Shown piece after piece: positions 55,150 through 63,969 of a stretch of DNA of 64,000 nucleotides. Position numbers and translations under genes: made by a program. The notes under the pieces are model-generated. The model was not told where the DNA came from, did no database searches, and saw nothing but the letters and a program-made list of their open reading frames with translations. The stretch is from Leptolyngbya sp. NIES-3755 (GTDB taxonomy: Bacteria; Cyanobacteriota; Cyanobacteriia; Leptolyngbyales; Leptolyngbyaceae), in contig AP017308.1 in NCBI GenBank assembly GCA_001548435.1, positions 2,613,030-2,677,029 on the forward strand, written 5' to 3'. Every line of letters starts with the position of its first letter. The stretch's first letter is position 1.

Positions 55150-55965
55150 TTATGGCAGCGTTAGAATCTCGTATCCATCTTCAGTGACCGCGATCGTATG
55201 TTCAAACTGTGCAGAGAGTTTCTTATCTTTGGTAATCACAGTCCATCGATCGCTTAAAAACTTCAGTTCATACGTGCCTTCATTCAGCATTGGCTCGATC
55301 GTAAATACCATTCCCGGACGCAATTTCACACCCGTTCCCCGTTTACCAAAGTGCGGAATTTGCGGCTCAGTGTGAAAGACTCGTCCCACTCCATGTCCAA
55401 CCATGTCCCGCACCACAGAGAATCCATTCGATTCGGCATATTCCTGAATTGCTGCACCAATATCACCGACTCTTGCACCCGGTTTCACTTCAGCAATTCC
55501 CCGCATCATTGCTTCTTTGGTGACTTCGACTAACTTTCGAGCGGCTTCGGATGGATTACCGACGAGAAACATCCGAGAGGTATCCCCGTGATAACCTTCG
55601 AGAATTGGAGTGACATCAATGTTGAGAATGTCGCCGTCTTTAAGAATTTGTTTGGGACTAGGAATACCGTGGCAAACAACTTCGTTAATACTGGTGCAAA
55701 TCGAACCGGGATACGGGGGATGATTTGGGGGAGCATATCCTAACGTTGCGCTAATTGCTCCGTGGGCTTTCATCCAGCGAGCGGCTTCGTCGTTCAATTC
55801 TTGAGTGCTGACTCCCGGTTTTACCAACGGTTCGAGATAATCTAATAACTGTGCTGCAAGCTTTCCAACCGTTCGCATTTTGTCGAGTTCTCGTGCAGAA
55901 AGGAGAACAATTCCGCGATGTTGAGTGGCTGGTTTGGAGACGGATAATAGATTTTGCAGATTCAT
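55150..55965 (-). CDS. map: Methionine aminopeptidase
   Basis: A 271-residue type I enzyme that removes the initiator methionine. Metal ligands are in LNIDVTPILEGYHGDTSRMF (two aspartates), VGHGVGRVFHTEPQIPHFG (histidine), FTIEPML (glutamate) and the C-terminal SAQFEHTIAV (glutamate region). The ATG at 55965 is chosen; the frame runs 33 bp further up. The start lies next to the divergent RHH gene and their shared palindrome. Confidence 0.95.
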   Translation of the reverse strand: MNLQNLLSVSKPATQHRGIVLLSARELDKMRTVGKLAAQLLDYLEPLVKPGVSTQELNDEAARWMKAHGAISATLGYAPPNHPPYPGSICTSINEVVCHGIPSPKQILKDGDILNIDVTPILEGYHGDTSRMFLVGNPSEAARKLVEVTKEAMMRGIAEVKPGARVGDIGAAIQEYAESNGFSVVRDMVGHGVGRVFHTEPQIPHFGKRGTGVKLRPGMVFTIEPMLNEGTYELKFLSDRWTVITKDKKLSAQFEHTIAVTEDGYEILTLP

Positions 55966-55992
55966 AACACTTCTTGCTGGCACAGCATAGCC

Positions 55993-56019
55993 TAGCATAA
56001 CACACGCTATGTTAAGCTA
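55993..56019. promoter_or_regulatory. Operator-like palindrome between map and the RHH gene
   Basis: TAGCATAACA (55993-56002) and TGTTAAGCTA (56010-56019) form a 10-bp inverted repeat with one mismatch and a 7-bp spacer. It ends on the ATG of the RHH gene. A further CATAGC lies at 55986. RHH proteins usually bind such sites near their own gene. Confidence 0.55.
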
Positions 56020-56228
56020 TGACAAACTTCAACGATCGAACTTCACCTATGGGCGGCAAAACAGATTTAGAGCGCGTGGTTGCTTACGTGCCTCCAGAAT
56101 GGAAAAAAGAACTCGAAGCCTGGGCAGAAACAGATGAGCGATCGGTGTCGTGGTTAGTGGCAAAATTGATTGAGAAAGCCTTACAAGAGCGGCAAAAAGC
56201 GCAATCTGAAGAAGCCGCTCGCCATTAA
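56019..56228 (+). CDS. Ribbon-helix-helix DNA-binding protein
   Basis: A 69-residue protein with the RHH pattern: strand DLERVVAYVPP, helix EWKKELEAWAETD, then RSVSWLVAKLIEKALQER. It has the size of an antitoxin or CopG-type repressor, but no toxin follows; the next gene is a convergent lipoprotein gene. ATG 56049 is an alternative start. A near-perfect palindrome at 55993-56019 could be its operator, which would also overlap the map promoter. Confidence 0.8.
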   Translation: MTNFNDRTSPMGGKTDLERVVAYVPPEWKKELEAWAETDERSVSWLVAKLIEKALQERQKAQSEEAARH

Positions 56229-56716
56229 GCTTTTAAGGTTGCTGCTCCAAAGGTTGCATTAAATCTGCGACACCAAATTGCAGCCGATTTGTAGTCATTC
56301 AAATTGACCTCTGCTGGAATTTCGTAGGTTTGTGCGCCGTTAAATTGCTTGAGCGGTGCGAGAATTACATAGCTACCTTGCTGGAGTGCATGAGCGGGAG
56401 GCTTGGTTTCTCCGATTATGTTGGCAGAACGGTGGAGAACAACGACTAAATCAGGTCCAGACGTTGAGGTTTCAAATTGTCGATCGAGTTGTAAATACCG
56501 TTTGCCATTTTGATTGATAATCTGAACGCCGCCTTTTGTAGAATGTTCGCCAGCGACAAAGCTCCCGGTTGCAATCACATCTGAACTGGAGGCTACGATG
56601 CTTGCACCGCGCTTCGCGTTCGGGCTTTCTGTAGTTGAGTTGGACTGAGAAGGAGTGCTAGAACATCCAAACATCAAGAGGGCTAACACACTGGAAATGG
56701 CGTAGAGTCGTTTCAT
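56225..56716 (-). CDS. DM13-domain lipoprotein
   Basis: A 163-residue exported lipoprotein. The signal peptide ends in the lipobox LMFGCSS. After a Ser/Thr-rich linker comes a DM13 domain (ATGSFVAGEHSTKGGVQIINQNGKRYLQL, GPDLVVVLHRS, YVILAPLKQFNGAQTYEIPAEVNL, SAAIWCRRFNATFGAATL). DM13 domains are thought to have a redox or electron-transfer role through a conserved cysteine (IWCRRF). It overlaps the RHH gene end by 4 bp. Promoter not identified in the 195-bp gap upstream. Confidence 0.85.
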   Translation of the reverse strand: MKRLYAISSVLALLMFGCSSTPSQSNSTTESPNAKRGASIVASSSDVIATGSFVAGEHSTKGGVQIINQNGKRYLQLDRQFETSTSGPDLVVVLHRSANIIGETKPPAHALQQGSYVILAPLKQFNGAQTYEIPAEVNLNDYKSAAIWCRRFNATFGAATLKA

Positions 56717-56911
56717 GATTTATGCTCCTATCTTCGATCGAACAGTAGATGCTTCTGTTTGATGAGAACGAATATCGGAAAAAATATCGAATTAATCGCC
56801 GCTCTCAGTCTGATTTTGAGGGAGAACGATTCAGATGAGATTACACAAACCTGTAAAGTATGAATTTCAACAGATGATTTATGATGAACTGAGACATTTT
56901 GGATTTGTCTT

Positions 56912-57250
56912 ATGGTTTCATCTGTCTCTCAGTTTCAAAATTTAACGCTTCATCTTGTCCTTGAGAAGACTGAGCATGGACAAGCAAGAGCGAGAGTTCT
57001 AGAGTTGCCGAATTGTGTTGTAGAGGCGGCAACGGATGAAGAAGCGATCGCTCAATTACAAGCAATCATCGCTGGACAGTTTGCAGACGTGAGAGTCATG
57101 CCGATCGAAGTTACCGTTAGCACTAAAGCTGAAAGAGAGAATCCGTGGACTGAGTTTATTGGAATGTACGAAGGAGATGCTGAATTTGCAGCGATCGCAA
57201 GAGAACTTCAGTTGGAGCGTGGATTTGACGAACTGGGGCTAACAGAATGA
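56912..57250 (+). CDS. HicB-like antitoxin of a PIN toxin
   Basis: A 112-residue protein. The N-terminal part (LTLHLVLEKTEHGQARARVLELPNCVVEAATDEEAIAQL) looks like the partial RNase H-fold of HicB-type antitoxins; the C-terminal helix (WTEFIGMYEGDAEFAAIARELQLERGF) resembles the toxin-binding tail of VapB-type antitoxins. The toxin gene starts in the ATGA overlap (57247). This mix with a PIN toxin is less usual than a plain VapB. Role inferred from order and size. Confidence 0.75.
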   Translation: MVSSVSQFQNLTLHLVLEKTEHGQARARVLELPNCVVEAATDEEAIAQLQAIIAGQFADVRVMPIEVTVSTKAERENPWTEFIGMYEGDAEFAAIARELQLERGFDELGLTE

Positions 57251-57675
57251 CGCTCTGGATTTTGGATACCGATATGGTTTCTCTGTTGTTAAGAAGACAT
57301 CCAGTAGTTAGTCAACGAGTCTTAGAAAATGGAGCCGATGTCGCCATTTCGATCATCACTGTTCAAGAGATCTTCAATGGTTGGGTCGTTCGGATTAATC
57401 AAGCGAAAAGTGTTGAAGAACTTGTCATGCTTTATAGCCAACTTCATAAGGCGATTCTGCTCTGTAAAAGAGTGCCTGTTCTGAATTTTGAGGAGACTGC
57501 CTCTCAGCAGCTAACAGCCCTGTTTCAAGACTGTCCATCTCTAACGAAACAGCGATTACAGAAAGATATGCGGATTGCAGCGATCGCGCTGTCACGTAAG
57601 GCAACTATCGTTACACGCAATTATCGTGATTTCTCTCAGGTTCCAAAACTTGTAATTGAGGATTGGACAAGATAA
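57247..57675 (+). CDS. PIN-domain RNase toxin, VapC-like
   Basis: A 142-residue PIN-domain protein. Acidic residues are in place: ILDTDMVSLL, ITVQEIFNGW, KDMRIAAIALS and RNYRDFSQVPKL. Such toxins cleave tRNA or rRNA. The start overlaps the antitoxin by ATGA, so translation is coupled. lnt starts 4 bp after its stop but is likely unrelated in function. Named VapC-like because the exact target is unknown. Confidence 0.86.
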   Translation: MTLWILDTDMVSLLLRRHPVVSQRVLENGADVAISIITVQEIFNGWVVRINQAKSVEELVMLYSQLHKAILLCKRVPVLNFEETASQQLTALFQDCPSLTKQRLQKDMRIAAIALSRKATIVTRNYRDFSQVPKLVIEDWTR

Positions 57676-57678
57676 GCG

Positions 57679-59166
57679 ATGAAGTGGAAGACAAGTTTAA
57701 CGATCGCGATTCTCAGCGCTTTGTTCATGGCGTTTGCCACTGCACCGATTAGTTTTTGGTGGCTGGCTTGGGTTGCTTTGACTCCATTGTGGGTGATTAC
57801 GGTTAAAACTCGATCGCCGAAAACTGCCATCTTCTGGGGCATTGTTTATCACGGATTTGCATTGCACTGGATTACTGGGCTACATCCGTTGATGTGGTTG
57901 GGGGTGTCTTGGATTGCAAGTGTGTCGATCGTGGCGTTTGCTTGGGGTTTTATTACGCTTTGGGGTGCGGTTTGTACTTGGATTTGGGCGTGGGGGTTGG
58001 CGAGGATTCCGAACAATGCGATCATGCGCGTGATTGCGGGAACTGCTTTATGGTCTGGGCTGGAATTGGTGCGGCAGTGGAGCGCATTGGATTGGACATC
58101 GTTGGCTTATACGCAGAGTCCAAGTAATTTAGTCATTCTGCATTTGGGACGGATTTCTGGAGCATTAACGGTAACGGCTGCGATCGTGGCTGTGAATGGA
58201 TTGATTGCAGAAGCTTGGATGGCTCGAAGTAAGCAACTGATTGGAAGTGCGATCGCGCTTTTCATCATTCTGCATTTGGTTGGATTTGGACTGTATCAAA
58301 CTGCGATCGTGCAAACTCCTGAAGCGAAATTAACCGCAGGGATTATTCAAGGAAATGTTCCAACGCGGCAGAAACTATTTTCGGAAGGATTGCGACAGGC
58401 GTTTAATGGATATTCTTCAGGATATCGATCGCTGGCGAATCAAGGAGTCGATTTTGTGGTCACTCCAGAAGGTGCATTACCTGTGTTGTGGCAGGGCGAG
58501 AATTTACGAAATTTGGTCACTCAGGCGATACAAGAGAAGCGAGTCCTCGTATTGATTGGGACTTTTGTACCGGAAGGAACGCGATACACTCAGAGCTTGA
58601 TTGCAGTTGCACCGGATGGAAGTACGATCGCTCGTTACAACAAAATCAAGTTAGTTCCATTGGGTGAATATTTGCCGTTTGAAAAGATTCTTGGAGGGTT
58701 GATTGGGCGCTTATCCCCGATCGAGTCTTTTATGGTTCCGGGCAAGTTCAATCAACAATTTGAAACTCCATTGGGAAGAATTGCGATCGGGATTTGTTTT
58801 GATTCTGCATTTTCAGAAGTGTTTCGGCAACAAGTCGCGAACAATGCACAGTTTTTAATTACTGCCTCGAATTTAGATCCTTACAGTACGGTTTTGATGG
58901 CGCAACACGAGGCGCACGACATTATTAGAGCAATTGAAACCGATCGATGGGCAGTTCGAGTTACGAATACTGGATATTCAGGAATTGTTGATCCGCATGG
59001 TCGCGTGAAATGGCGATCAATAAACAATCAATATCAAATTCATGCTGATACAATCTATCGCCAACAAACGCAAACGTTGTATGTGAAATGGGGCGATTGG
59101 ATGACTCCGACTTTATTAGGAATGAGTGCCGTTTTGCTGTTCTTCGTAAGTCGAAACCAGCGATAA
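57679..59166 (+). CDS. lnt: Apolipoprotein N-acyltransferase
   Basis: A 495-residue membrane enzyme adding the third acyl chain to lipoproteins. About seven hydrophobic segments lie in the first 220 residues, followed by the nitrilase-like domain with the triad E264 (VVTPEGALPVLW), the Lys of ARYNKIKLVPLGEYLPF (about 322) and C373 (IGICFDSAF). The last segment (LLGMSAVLLFFV) is a membrane helix. It overlaps the convergent bestrophin-like gene by 51 bp. Four bases from the PIN toxin stop suggest it is read with the toxin pair. Confidence 0.94.
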   Translation: MKWKTSLTIAILSALFMAFATAPISFWWLAWVALTPLWVITVKTRSPKTAIFWGIVYHGFALHWITGLHPLMWLGVSWIASVSIVAFAWGFITLWGAVCTWIWAWGLARIPNNAIMRVIAGTALWSGLELVRQWSALDWTSLAYTQSPSNLVILHLGRISGALTVTAAIVAVNGLIAEAWMARSKQLIGSAIALFIILHLVGFGLYQTAIVQTPEAKLTAGIIQGNVPTRQKLFSEGLRQAFNGYSSGYRSLANQGVDFVVTPEGALPVLWQGENLRNLVTQAIQEKRVLVLIGTFVPEGTRYTQSLIAVAPDGSTIARYNKIKLVPLGEYLPFEKILGGLIGRLSPIESFMVPGKFNQQFETPLGRIAIGICFDSAFSEVFRQQVANNAQFLITASNLDPYSTVLMAQHEAHDIIRAIETDRWAVRVTNTGYSGIVDPHGRVKWRSINNQYQIHADTIYRQQTQTLYVKWGDWMTPTLLGMSAVLLFFVSRNQR

Positions 59167-60060
59167 ATCTTGAGGATGAGTAGTCGGTTTTAATTCGATC
59201 AAATCCTGGACATTCTTGAGCATTGTTTCGCAAATTGCATCAAGCGGTAAATCGTTCGGATCGCGTCCAAAAGGATTCTCGATCTCGATCCCGATCGCTT
59301 CAATTCCAAACAAGGTAAAGCTAATCAAAACGACCACGGGAGCCGTCCACCAAACAAGATTTTCCACCACTTGAAACGGCAGGGAAAGGCAGTATAAGAG
59401 TAGCAATTGTTTGAGATGAATGGCATACGCGATCGGCATTGGAGTTTTCAAAATTCGCTCACATGCACCCAAGCAATCGACCAATCCGTTTAGCAGATTT
59501 TGCATCTCGGTAAGCTGGTGAATTCTAATGCGATCGCGCTGATATTGATACTGCAAATAATCACCAATCCAGAATGCCACTCTAAGGGGCGGATGTTGAA
59601 CTCCTTTTAACCGAACAAAGTGCTCTGGCAAAATTAATCTTTCAATTTCAGAGTCTAATTCCTCTTGTCGCAAATGAGCTTTCATTGCCACAGAAAACGC
59701 AACTAATAAATGCAGTGCTTCAATCTTATCGGCTCGATCTTGTTCCGTTCTCTCCGAAACTGCCACCCAAATTTGTCGGGCTAAATTACGAGTATCGTTG
59801 ACTAATTTTCCCCAGGCTTTTCTGCCTTCCCAAAAGCGATCGTATGCCGTATTCGTCCGAAACACGAGCAGCAAACCCAAGACGATGTTTGGAATCAAAC
59901 TTGCCAACGCAGGCATCGAAACAGGAAAGCCCTCGACAAAGAGAACGGTAATCAGCAAACCGAACATACCGCAGAAAATCGATCGCGGTAAAACTCGCAG
60001 CAGGACAGAGCCTTTAATTTGTAGGGCGGTTTGGAGCCAGCGTTTCTTCTCAAAACTCAT
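59116..60060 (-). CDS. Bestrophin-like (UPF0187) anion channel
   Basis: A 314-residue membrane protein from ATG 60060. Two N-terminal membrane segments (GMFGLLITVLFVEGFP, SLIPNIVLGLLLVFRTNTAYDRFWEGRKAWGKLVNDTRNLARQ) carry the family signature FRTNTAYDRFWEGRKAW. Two more lie near the end (LLLYCLSLPFQVVENLVWWTAPVVVLISFTLFGIEAIGIEIENPFG with the DPNDLPLD motif). In plants and algae relatives act in thylakoids; the ion here is not known. Overlaps lnt by 51 bp tail to tail. Confidence 0.85.
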   Translation of the reverse strand: MSFEKKRWLQTALQIKGSVLLRVLPRSIFCGMFGLLITVLFVEGFPVSMPALASLIPNIVLGLLLVFRTNTAYDRFWEGRKAWGKLVNDTRNLARQIWVAVSERTEQDRADKIEALHLLVAFSVAMKAHLRQEELDSEIERLILPEHFVRLKGVQHPPLRVAFWIGDYLQYQYQRDRIRIHQLTEMQNLLNGLVDCLGACERILKTPMPIAYAIHLKQLLLLYCLSLPFQVVENLVWWTAPVVVLISFTLFGIEAIGIEIENPFGRDPNDLPLDAICETMLKNVQDLIELKPTTHPQDLSLVSTYEEQQNGTHS

Positions 60061-60195
60061 GGAACACGATCGTCTCGCAACCGCTTCATGATATTGCACT
60101 CATAGACAAATGTTAAGAATCTTGTGGTTTCTTCTCTATGGAAACTCGTAACGCGATCGCAACATAATAGGATCAAATGATTCGTGAGGTATGTT

Positions 60196-60411
60196 ATGCC
60201 CGTCAAGAAAGGCGCAATGGTTCGTGTAATCCGCGAAAAACTCGAAAACAGCTTAGAAGCTAAAGCCAGCGATTCCCGTTTTCCCAGCTATATTTTTGAA
60301 TCTGATGGCGAAGTCGTGGATATTAAAGGCGATTATGCTTTCGTCAAATTTGGTCTGGTTCCTACTCCGAATATCTGGCTGAGACAGGATCAACTCGAAT
60401 CTACTAAATAA
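60196..60411 (+). CDS. ndhO: NAD(P)H-quinone oxidoreductase subunit O
   Basis: A 71-residue peripheral subunit of the NDH-1 complex in thylakoids, found only in cyanobacteria and plastids. Matches: [60 protein letters not shown]. The ATG at 60196 is chosen over an upstream GTG. It acts in cyclic electron flow and respiration. It stands alone. Confidence 0.95.
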   Translation: MPVKKGAMVRVIREKLENSLEAKASDSRFPSYIFESDGEVVDIKGDYAFVKFGLVPTPNIWLRQDQLESTK

Positions 60412-60497
60412 ATCAAAATCTAAAGAATCCCAACTAAGCCGCCAGTCGATCGAGTCAACAGCGTTAAGCTAGAAATGATCGCACTGGCGGCACTGTT

Positions 60498-61460
60498 ATG
60501 AATACTCCGACTTGTACTCAGTTTCGTGTTTCAATCATCGGAGCCGGAAATGTCGGGAGTGCATTAGCCCAAAGAGTTGCAGAGAAAAATTTAGCGGACG
60601 TTGTGCTGCTCGATGTAGTTCAAGGTCGTCCCCAAGGATTAGCGCTCGATCTGATGGAAGCGCGGGGAGTGGAACGGCACGATCGACAAATTATTGGCAC
60701 GAATGATTACAGCGAGACAGCGGGATCAGATGTGATTGTGATTACCGCTGGTATTCCACGCAAACCTGGGATGAGCCGGGATGATCTGCTCAGAATTAAT
60801 GCCAACATTGTGCGGGAAACCGTGAAAAGCGCGATCGCTCATTCGCCCCAAGCTGTTTTGATTGTGATTACAAATCCGCTGGATGTGATGACTCATCTCG
60901 CTTGGCAAGTCAGCGGACTTCCACCGGATCGAGTGATGGGAATGGCAGGTGTACTCGATTCTGCTCGATTTCAGACCTTTATCGCAATGGAATTGAATTT
61001 GTCGATCGCAGACATCAACGCCACTGTTTTAGGTGGACATGGCGATTTGATGGTTCCTTTGCCAAGATATTCCACGGTTAACGGCATTCCAATCACGGAA
61101 CTTTTATCGGAAACTGCGATCGAGCGATTGATTGAACGAACTCGAAATGGCGGTGCAGAAATTGTTGAACTGATGCAAACCGGAAGTGCTTTCTACGCGC
61201 CCGCATCATCGGCTTGCTTAATGATTGAAGCAATTTTGTATAACAAATCTCGATTGATGTCGATCGCGGCTTATTTGAAGGGTGAATACGGCTTGAATGA
61301 TGTCTTTATCGGTGTGCCTTGTCGCTTGGGATGTCGAGGAATTGAGGCAGTTTTGGAACTCGATTTAACAGAGACAGAACGAACTGCGCTTCAGGCTTCA
61401 GCTACATCTATAAGAGAAAATGTCGATCGTGCAAATCAGCTTTTAGCGGCTACAGTATAA
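60498..61460 (+). CDS. mdh: Malate dehydrogenase
   Basis: A 320-residue NAD-dependent enzyme. The Rossmann loop is GAGNVGSALA, the substrate segment GIPRKPGMSRDDLL has the arginines that favour malate/oxaloacetate over lactate, and the active His is in VLGGHGDLMVPL. ALDLMEARGVE fits the LDH-like MDH class. It feeds the open cyanobacterial citric-acid path. A hairpin follows. Confidence 0.93.
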   Translation: MNTPTCTQFRVSIIGAGNVGSALAQRVAEKNLADVVLLDVVQGRPQGLALDLMEARGVERHDRQIIGTNDYSETAGSDVIVITAGIPRKPGMSRDDLLRINANIVRETVKSAIAHSPQAVLIVITNPLDVMTHLAWQVSGLPPDRVMGMAGVLDSARFQTFIAMELNLSIADINATVLGGHGDLMVPLPRYSTVNGIPITELLSETAIERLIERTRNGGAEIVELMQTGSAFYAPASSACLMIEAILYNKSRLMSIAAYLKGEYGLNDVFIGVPCRLGCRGIEAVLELDLTETERTALQASATSIRENVDRANQLLAATV

Positions 61461-61488
61461 GCAAATCTTAAAACTCCCCCGTAGAAAG

Positions 61489-61521
61489 AGACAGTCTGCT
61501 GAAAATGTAGGCAAACTGTCT
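61489..61521 (+). terminator. Hairpin after mdh
   Basis: AGACAGT (61489-61495) pairs with ACTGTCT (61515-61521), loop 19 with an internal GC/GC pair. Only TTC follows, so a weak terminator. Confidence 0.5.
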
Positions 61522-61562
61522 TCATAGAGTTCTGTATCTGTGTTGCCCTTAAGGAACTGACC

Positions 61563-62222
61563 ATGATTCGACGCTGGCTGGGTGGCTTGGTAGGTTTGAT
61601 GTGTCTTGCACCTGTTGGATATACCGTTTCGATCGTGGCGGCGACTCCAGAAGAAATGATTCGTCGTCCCTTTACCTGTCCTGGTCAGTCTAAAGGCGAA
61701 GCGAAAGAGTTTCAGGTATTGACGGTACGAAAGTGGTCAGAGGGCATGGTTGCACTCTATCGGGGAAATTGTTTAAACGATCGAGCGATCGCTCAAAAGA
61801 AAGACCTGAAAGCACAACCAATGCTGAGTTACCGAGTCGTAAAGCGTAACGGCATGGAATGGAACTTGCTGGGATCAGGTAGCTATTTTACAAAGCAAAC
61901 CAAGACTTCAGAAAAGTCGAAGAAACTGATCGAGTACGGAGTTGGTCGATCGAATGCCAAAGACAAGCGACAGCACACCGTCTTTTATGGCGAAGTCTTA
62001 GAACCGACTGTAGCAGCCGTTGAAGTGACTTTTAACAATGGGAAAGTGTTACGCGATCGAGGAATCGATGGAATGGTCTTGCTGGTGGCTCCTGGTGCAA
62101 CTGGAATTTGCGATGTCAGAGCACTAGGGGTGGATAATCAAATTTTGCAGCGAGATGAACTGATCCCAATCAACACCACAGCAGTCAATAATACTTGTCA
62201 GCCCATTTCGGGACAATTGTAA
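61563..62222 (+). CDS. Exported hypothetical protein
   Basis: A 219-residue protein. The start has a signal peptide (RRWLGGLVGLMCLAPVGYTVSIVAA). The mature part is beta-rich with VLTVRKWSEGMVALYRGNC, LLGSGSYF and VFYGEVLEPTVAAVEVTFNNGK, and two cysteines in CPGQSKG and IPINTTAVNNTC. No known enzyme motif. Probably periplasmic. It is followed by the minus-strand tRNA-Leu. Function unknown. Confidence 0.7.
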   Translation: MIRRWLGGLVGLMCLAPVGYTVSIVAATPEEMIRRPFTCPGQSKGEAKEFQVLTVRKWSEGMVALYRGNCLNDRAIAQKKDLKAQPMLSYRVVKRNGMEWNLLGSGSYFTKQTKTSEKSKKLIEYGVGRSNAKDKRQHTVFYGEVLEPTVAAVEVTFNNGKVLRDRGIDGMVLLVAPGATGICDVRALGVDNQILQRDELIPINTTAVNNTCQPISGQL

Positions 62223-62275
62223 GGATTCAGTTTTTTCTATTGATCAGATTTGATTGATAAGGATAACCCTCTAAT

Positions 62276-62308
62276 AAAAATGGGTCGCTCTGAAATTAGA
62301 ACAACCCA
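62276..62308 (-). terminator. tRNA-Leu terminator
   Basis: On the minus strand TGGGT pairs with ACCCA and GTTCT with AGAGC inside it, followed by TTTTTATT. Starts 11 bases after the tRNA 3' end. Confidence 0.75.
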
Positions 62309-62318
62309 CCTCTTAAGA

Positions 62319-62402
62319 TGCGGAACCCGGGACTTGAACCCGGAAGTCCTTGCGAACACTAGAACCTGAATCTAGCGCGTCTACCAATTCCGCCAGTCCC
62401 GC
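62319..62402 (-). tRNA. tRNA-Leu (anticodon CAG)
   Basis: An 84-nt class II tRNA with a long variable arm. Acceptor GCGGGAC pairs with GTTCCGC (one G-U), D arm has TGGCGGAATTGGTAGACGC, anticodon stem CTAGA/TCTAG holds TTCAGGT with CAG at fwd 62366-62368, and the T arm is CCGGGTTCAAGTCCCGG. Discriminator A; CCA not encoded. Confidence 0.97.
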
Positions 62403-62574
62403 AGGGCGAACTCGAATAAGTGTCGCGATTTCTGATTGTGACGTACCGAGTTTAGAATGTCAATCTTTTGAAGAATCGAATTTCGGATACCTCGATCGAG
62501 TACTGTTTACTTCCATGCTGGACAATTTCCAACTTTCCGGTAGAATCTAAACCAAATTTGAAGTAATTGTAAAC

Positions 62575-63960
62575 ATGCCGACTCAGGAGGACAGACCCAT
62601 TACTCTCGCTCCCAGCTTGTCAAATTCTCAATCTTCACCCGAAGATCGCCACCCTGTCCTTCATATCTGGGGAAAACAGCCCCTAAGTGGGCATGTCACA
62701 ATTAGTGGCGCAAAAAACTCCGCGCTCGTGTTGATGGCGGGTTCTCTTTTATGCTCAGGGACTTGTCGATTACGCAACGTTCCTTCACTGCTTGATATCA
62801 CTCGGATTGGTGAAATTCTCTCGGCTTTAGGAGTCAAAGTTTCTCATAGCCAAGGCATTCTCGATCTGGATGCGTCTGAGATTACGCAGTCGAAAGCGCC
62901 TTACGATTTGGTGAGTCAGTTAAGAGCCAGTTTCTTTGTCGCAGGTCCATTGCTGGCGCGGCTTGGAGTGGCACAGGTTCCATTACCGGGTGGATGCTCG
63001 ATCGGCGATCGACCTGTGGATCTGCACGTCAAAGGTCTGCAAGCGCTCGGTGCTGAAGTGATCATCGAACATGGAGTGGTGAATGCTCATGTTCGCGGCA
63101 ATCGGAAGCGGTTGACTGGAGCTAGAATTTATCTCGATTTCCCTAGCGTTGGAGCGACGGAAAACATCATGATGGCGGCAACCCTGGCAGAAGGGGAAAC
63201 GATCATCGAGAACGCGGCTCAGGAACCGGAAGTGGTCGATTTGGCGAACTTCTGTCGGGCGATGGGCGCACAAATTCGCGGTGCAGGAACCAATCGGATT
63301 GTGATCAATGGCGTTCCAAAGCTGCATGAAGTGGATTATTCGGTTGTACCCGATCGCATTGAGGCAGGAACCTTTCTGTTAGCGGGTGCGATTACTCGAT
63401 CGGAGATTAGCTTGTCTCCGGTTGTGCCGGATCATCTGAGTGCTGCGATCGCGAAACTACACGAAATCGGAGTGAAAGTAGCGATCAATGCTCCAGATAC
63501 GGTTCGGGTCTTGCCTGCTAGATCATTCCGAGGCACTGATATTGAGACTTTGCCATTCCCAGGATTTCCGACCGATCTGCAAGCGCCGTTTATGTCGCTG
63601 TTGACCTTAGCGGAAGGCGATAGCGTGATTACAGAAACGCTGTTTGAAAATCGGCTTCAGCACGTGGCGGAACTGAATCGGATGGGCGCAGATATTCGAT
63701 TGAAGGGCAATATTGCGATCGTGCGAGGTGTGCCTCAGTTGTCAGGTGCGCCTGTTCAGGGAACGGATTTACGCGCATCGGCGGCGTTAGTAATTGCGGG
63801 CTTGGCAGCGGATGGAATGACCACGGTTCGGGGATTAAATCATCTCGATCGAGGGTATGACAACATTGAAGCGAAGCTGCGCGGATTGGGTGCGAAGATT
63901 GAACGCGCTCATGAAGTGGCGATTCCGACCGCTCCGATTGAATCGAAAGTGGTTGGATAG
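62575..63960 (+). CDS. murA: UDP-N-acetylglucosamine 1-carboxyvinyltransferase
   Basis: A 461-residue enzyme that makes the first committed step of peptidoglycan synthesis. K47 and N48 in SGAKNSA and the catalytic C141 in [11 protein letters not shown] are intact; Cys rather than Asp predicts fosfomycin sensitivity. The N-terminus has about 30 extra residues before the domain. Later hallmarks are [32 protein letters not shown] and [18 protein letters not shown] 62575 is the first in-frame ATG. A terminator follows. Confidence 0.96.
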   Translation: MPTQEDRPITLAPSLSNSQSSPEDRHPVLHIWGKQPLSGHVTISGAKNSALVLMAGSLLCSGTCRLRNVPSLLDITRIGEILSALGVKVSHSQGILDLDASEITQSKAPYDLVSQLRASFFVAGPLLARLGVAQVPLPGGCSIGDRPVDLHVKGLQALGAEVIIEHGVVNAHVRGNRKRLTGARIYLDFPSVGATENIMMAATLAEGETIIENAAQEPEVVDLANFCRAMGAQIRGAGTNRIVINGVPKLHEVDYSVVPDRIEAGTFLLAGAITRSEISLSPVVPDHLSAAIAKLHEIGVKVAINAPDTVRVLPARSFRGTDIETLPFPGFPTDLQAPFMSLLTLAEGDSVITETLFENRLQHVAELNRMGADIRLKGNIAIVRGVPQLSGAPVQGTDLRASAALVIAGLAADGMTTVRGLNHLDRGYDNIEAKLRGLGAKIERAHEVAIPTAPIESKVVG

Positions 63961-63969
63961 GATGAGGGG

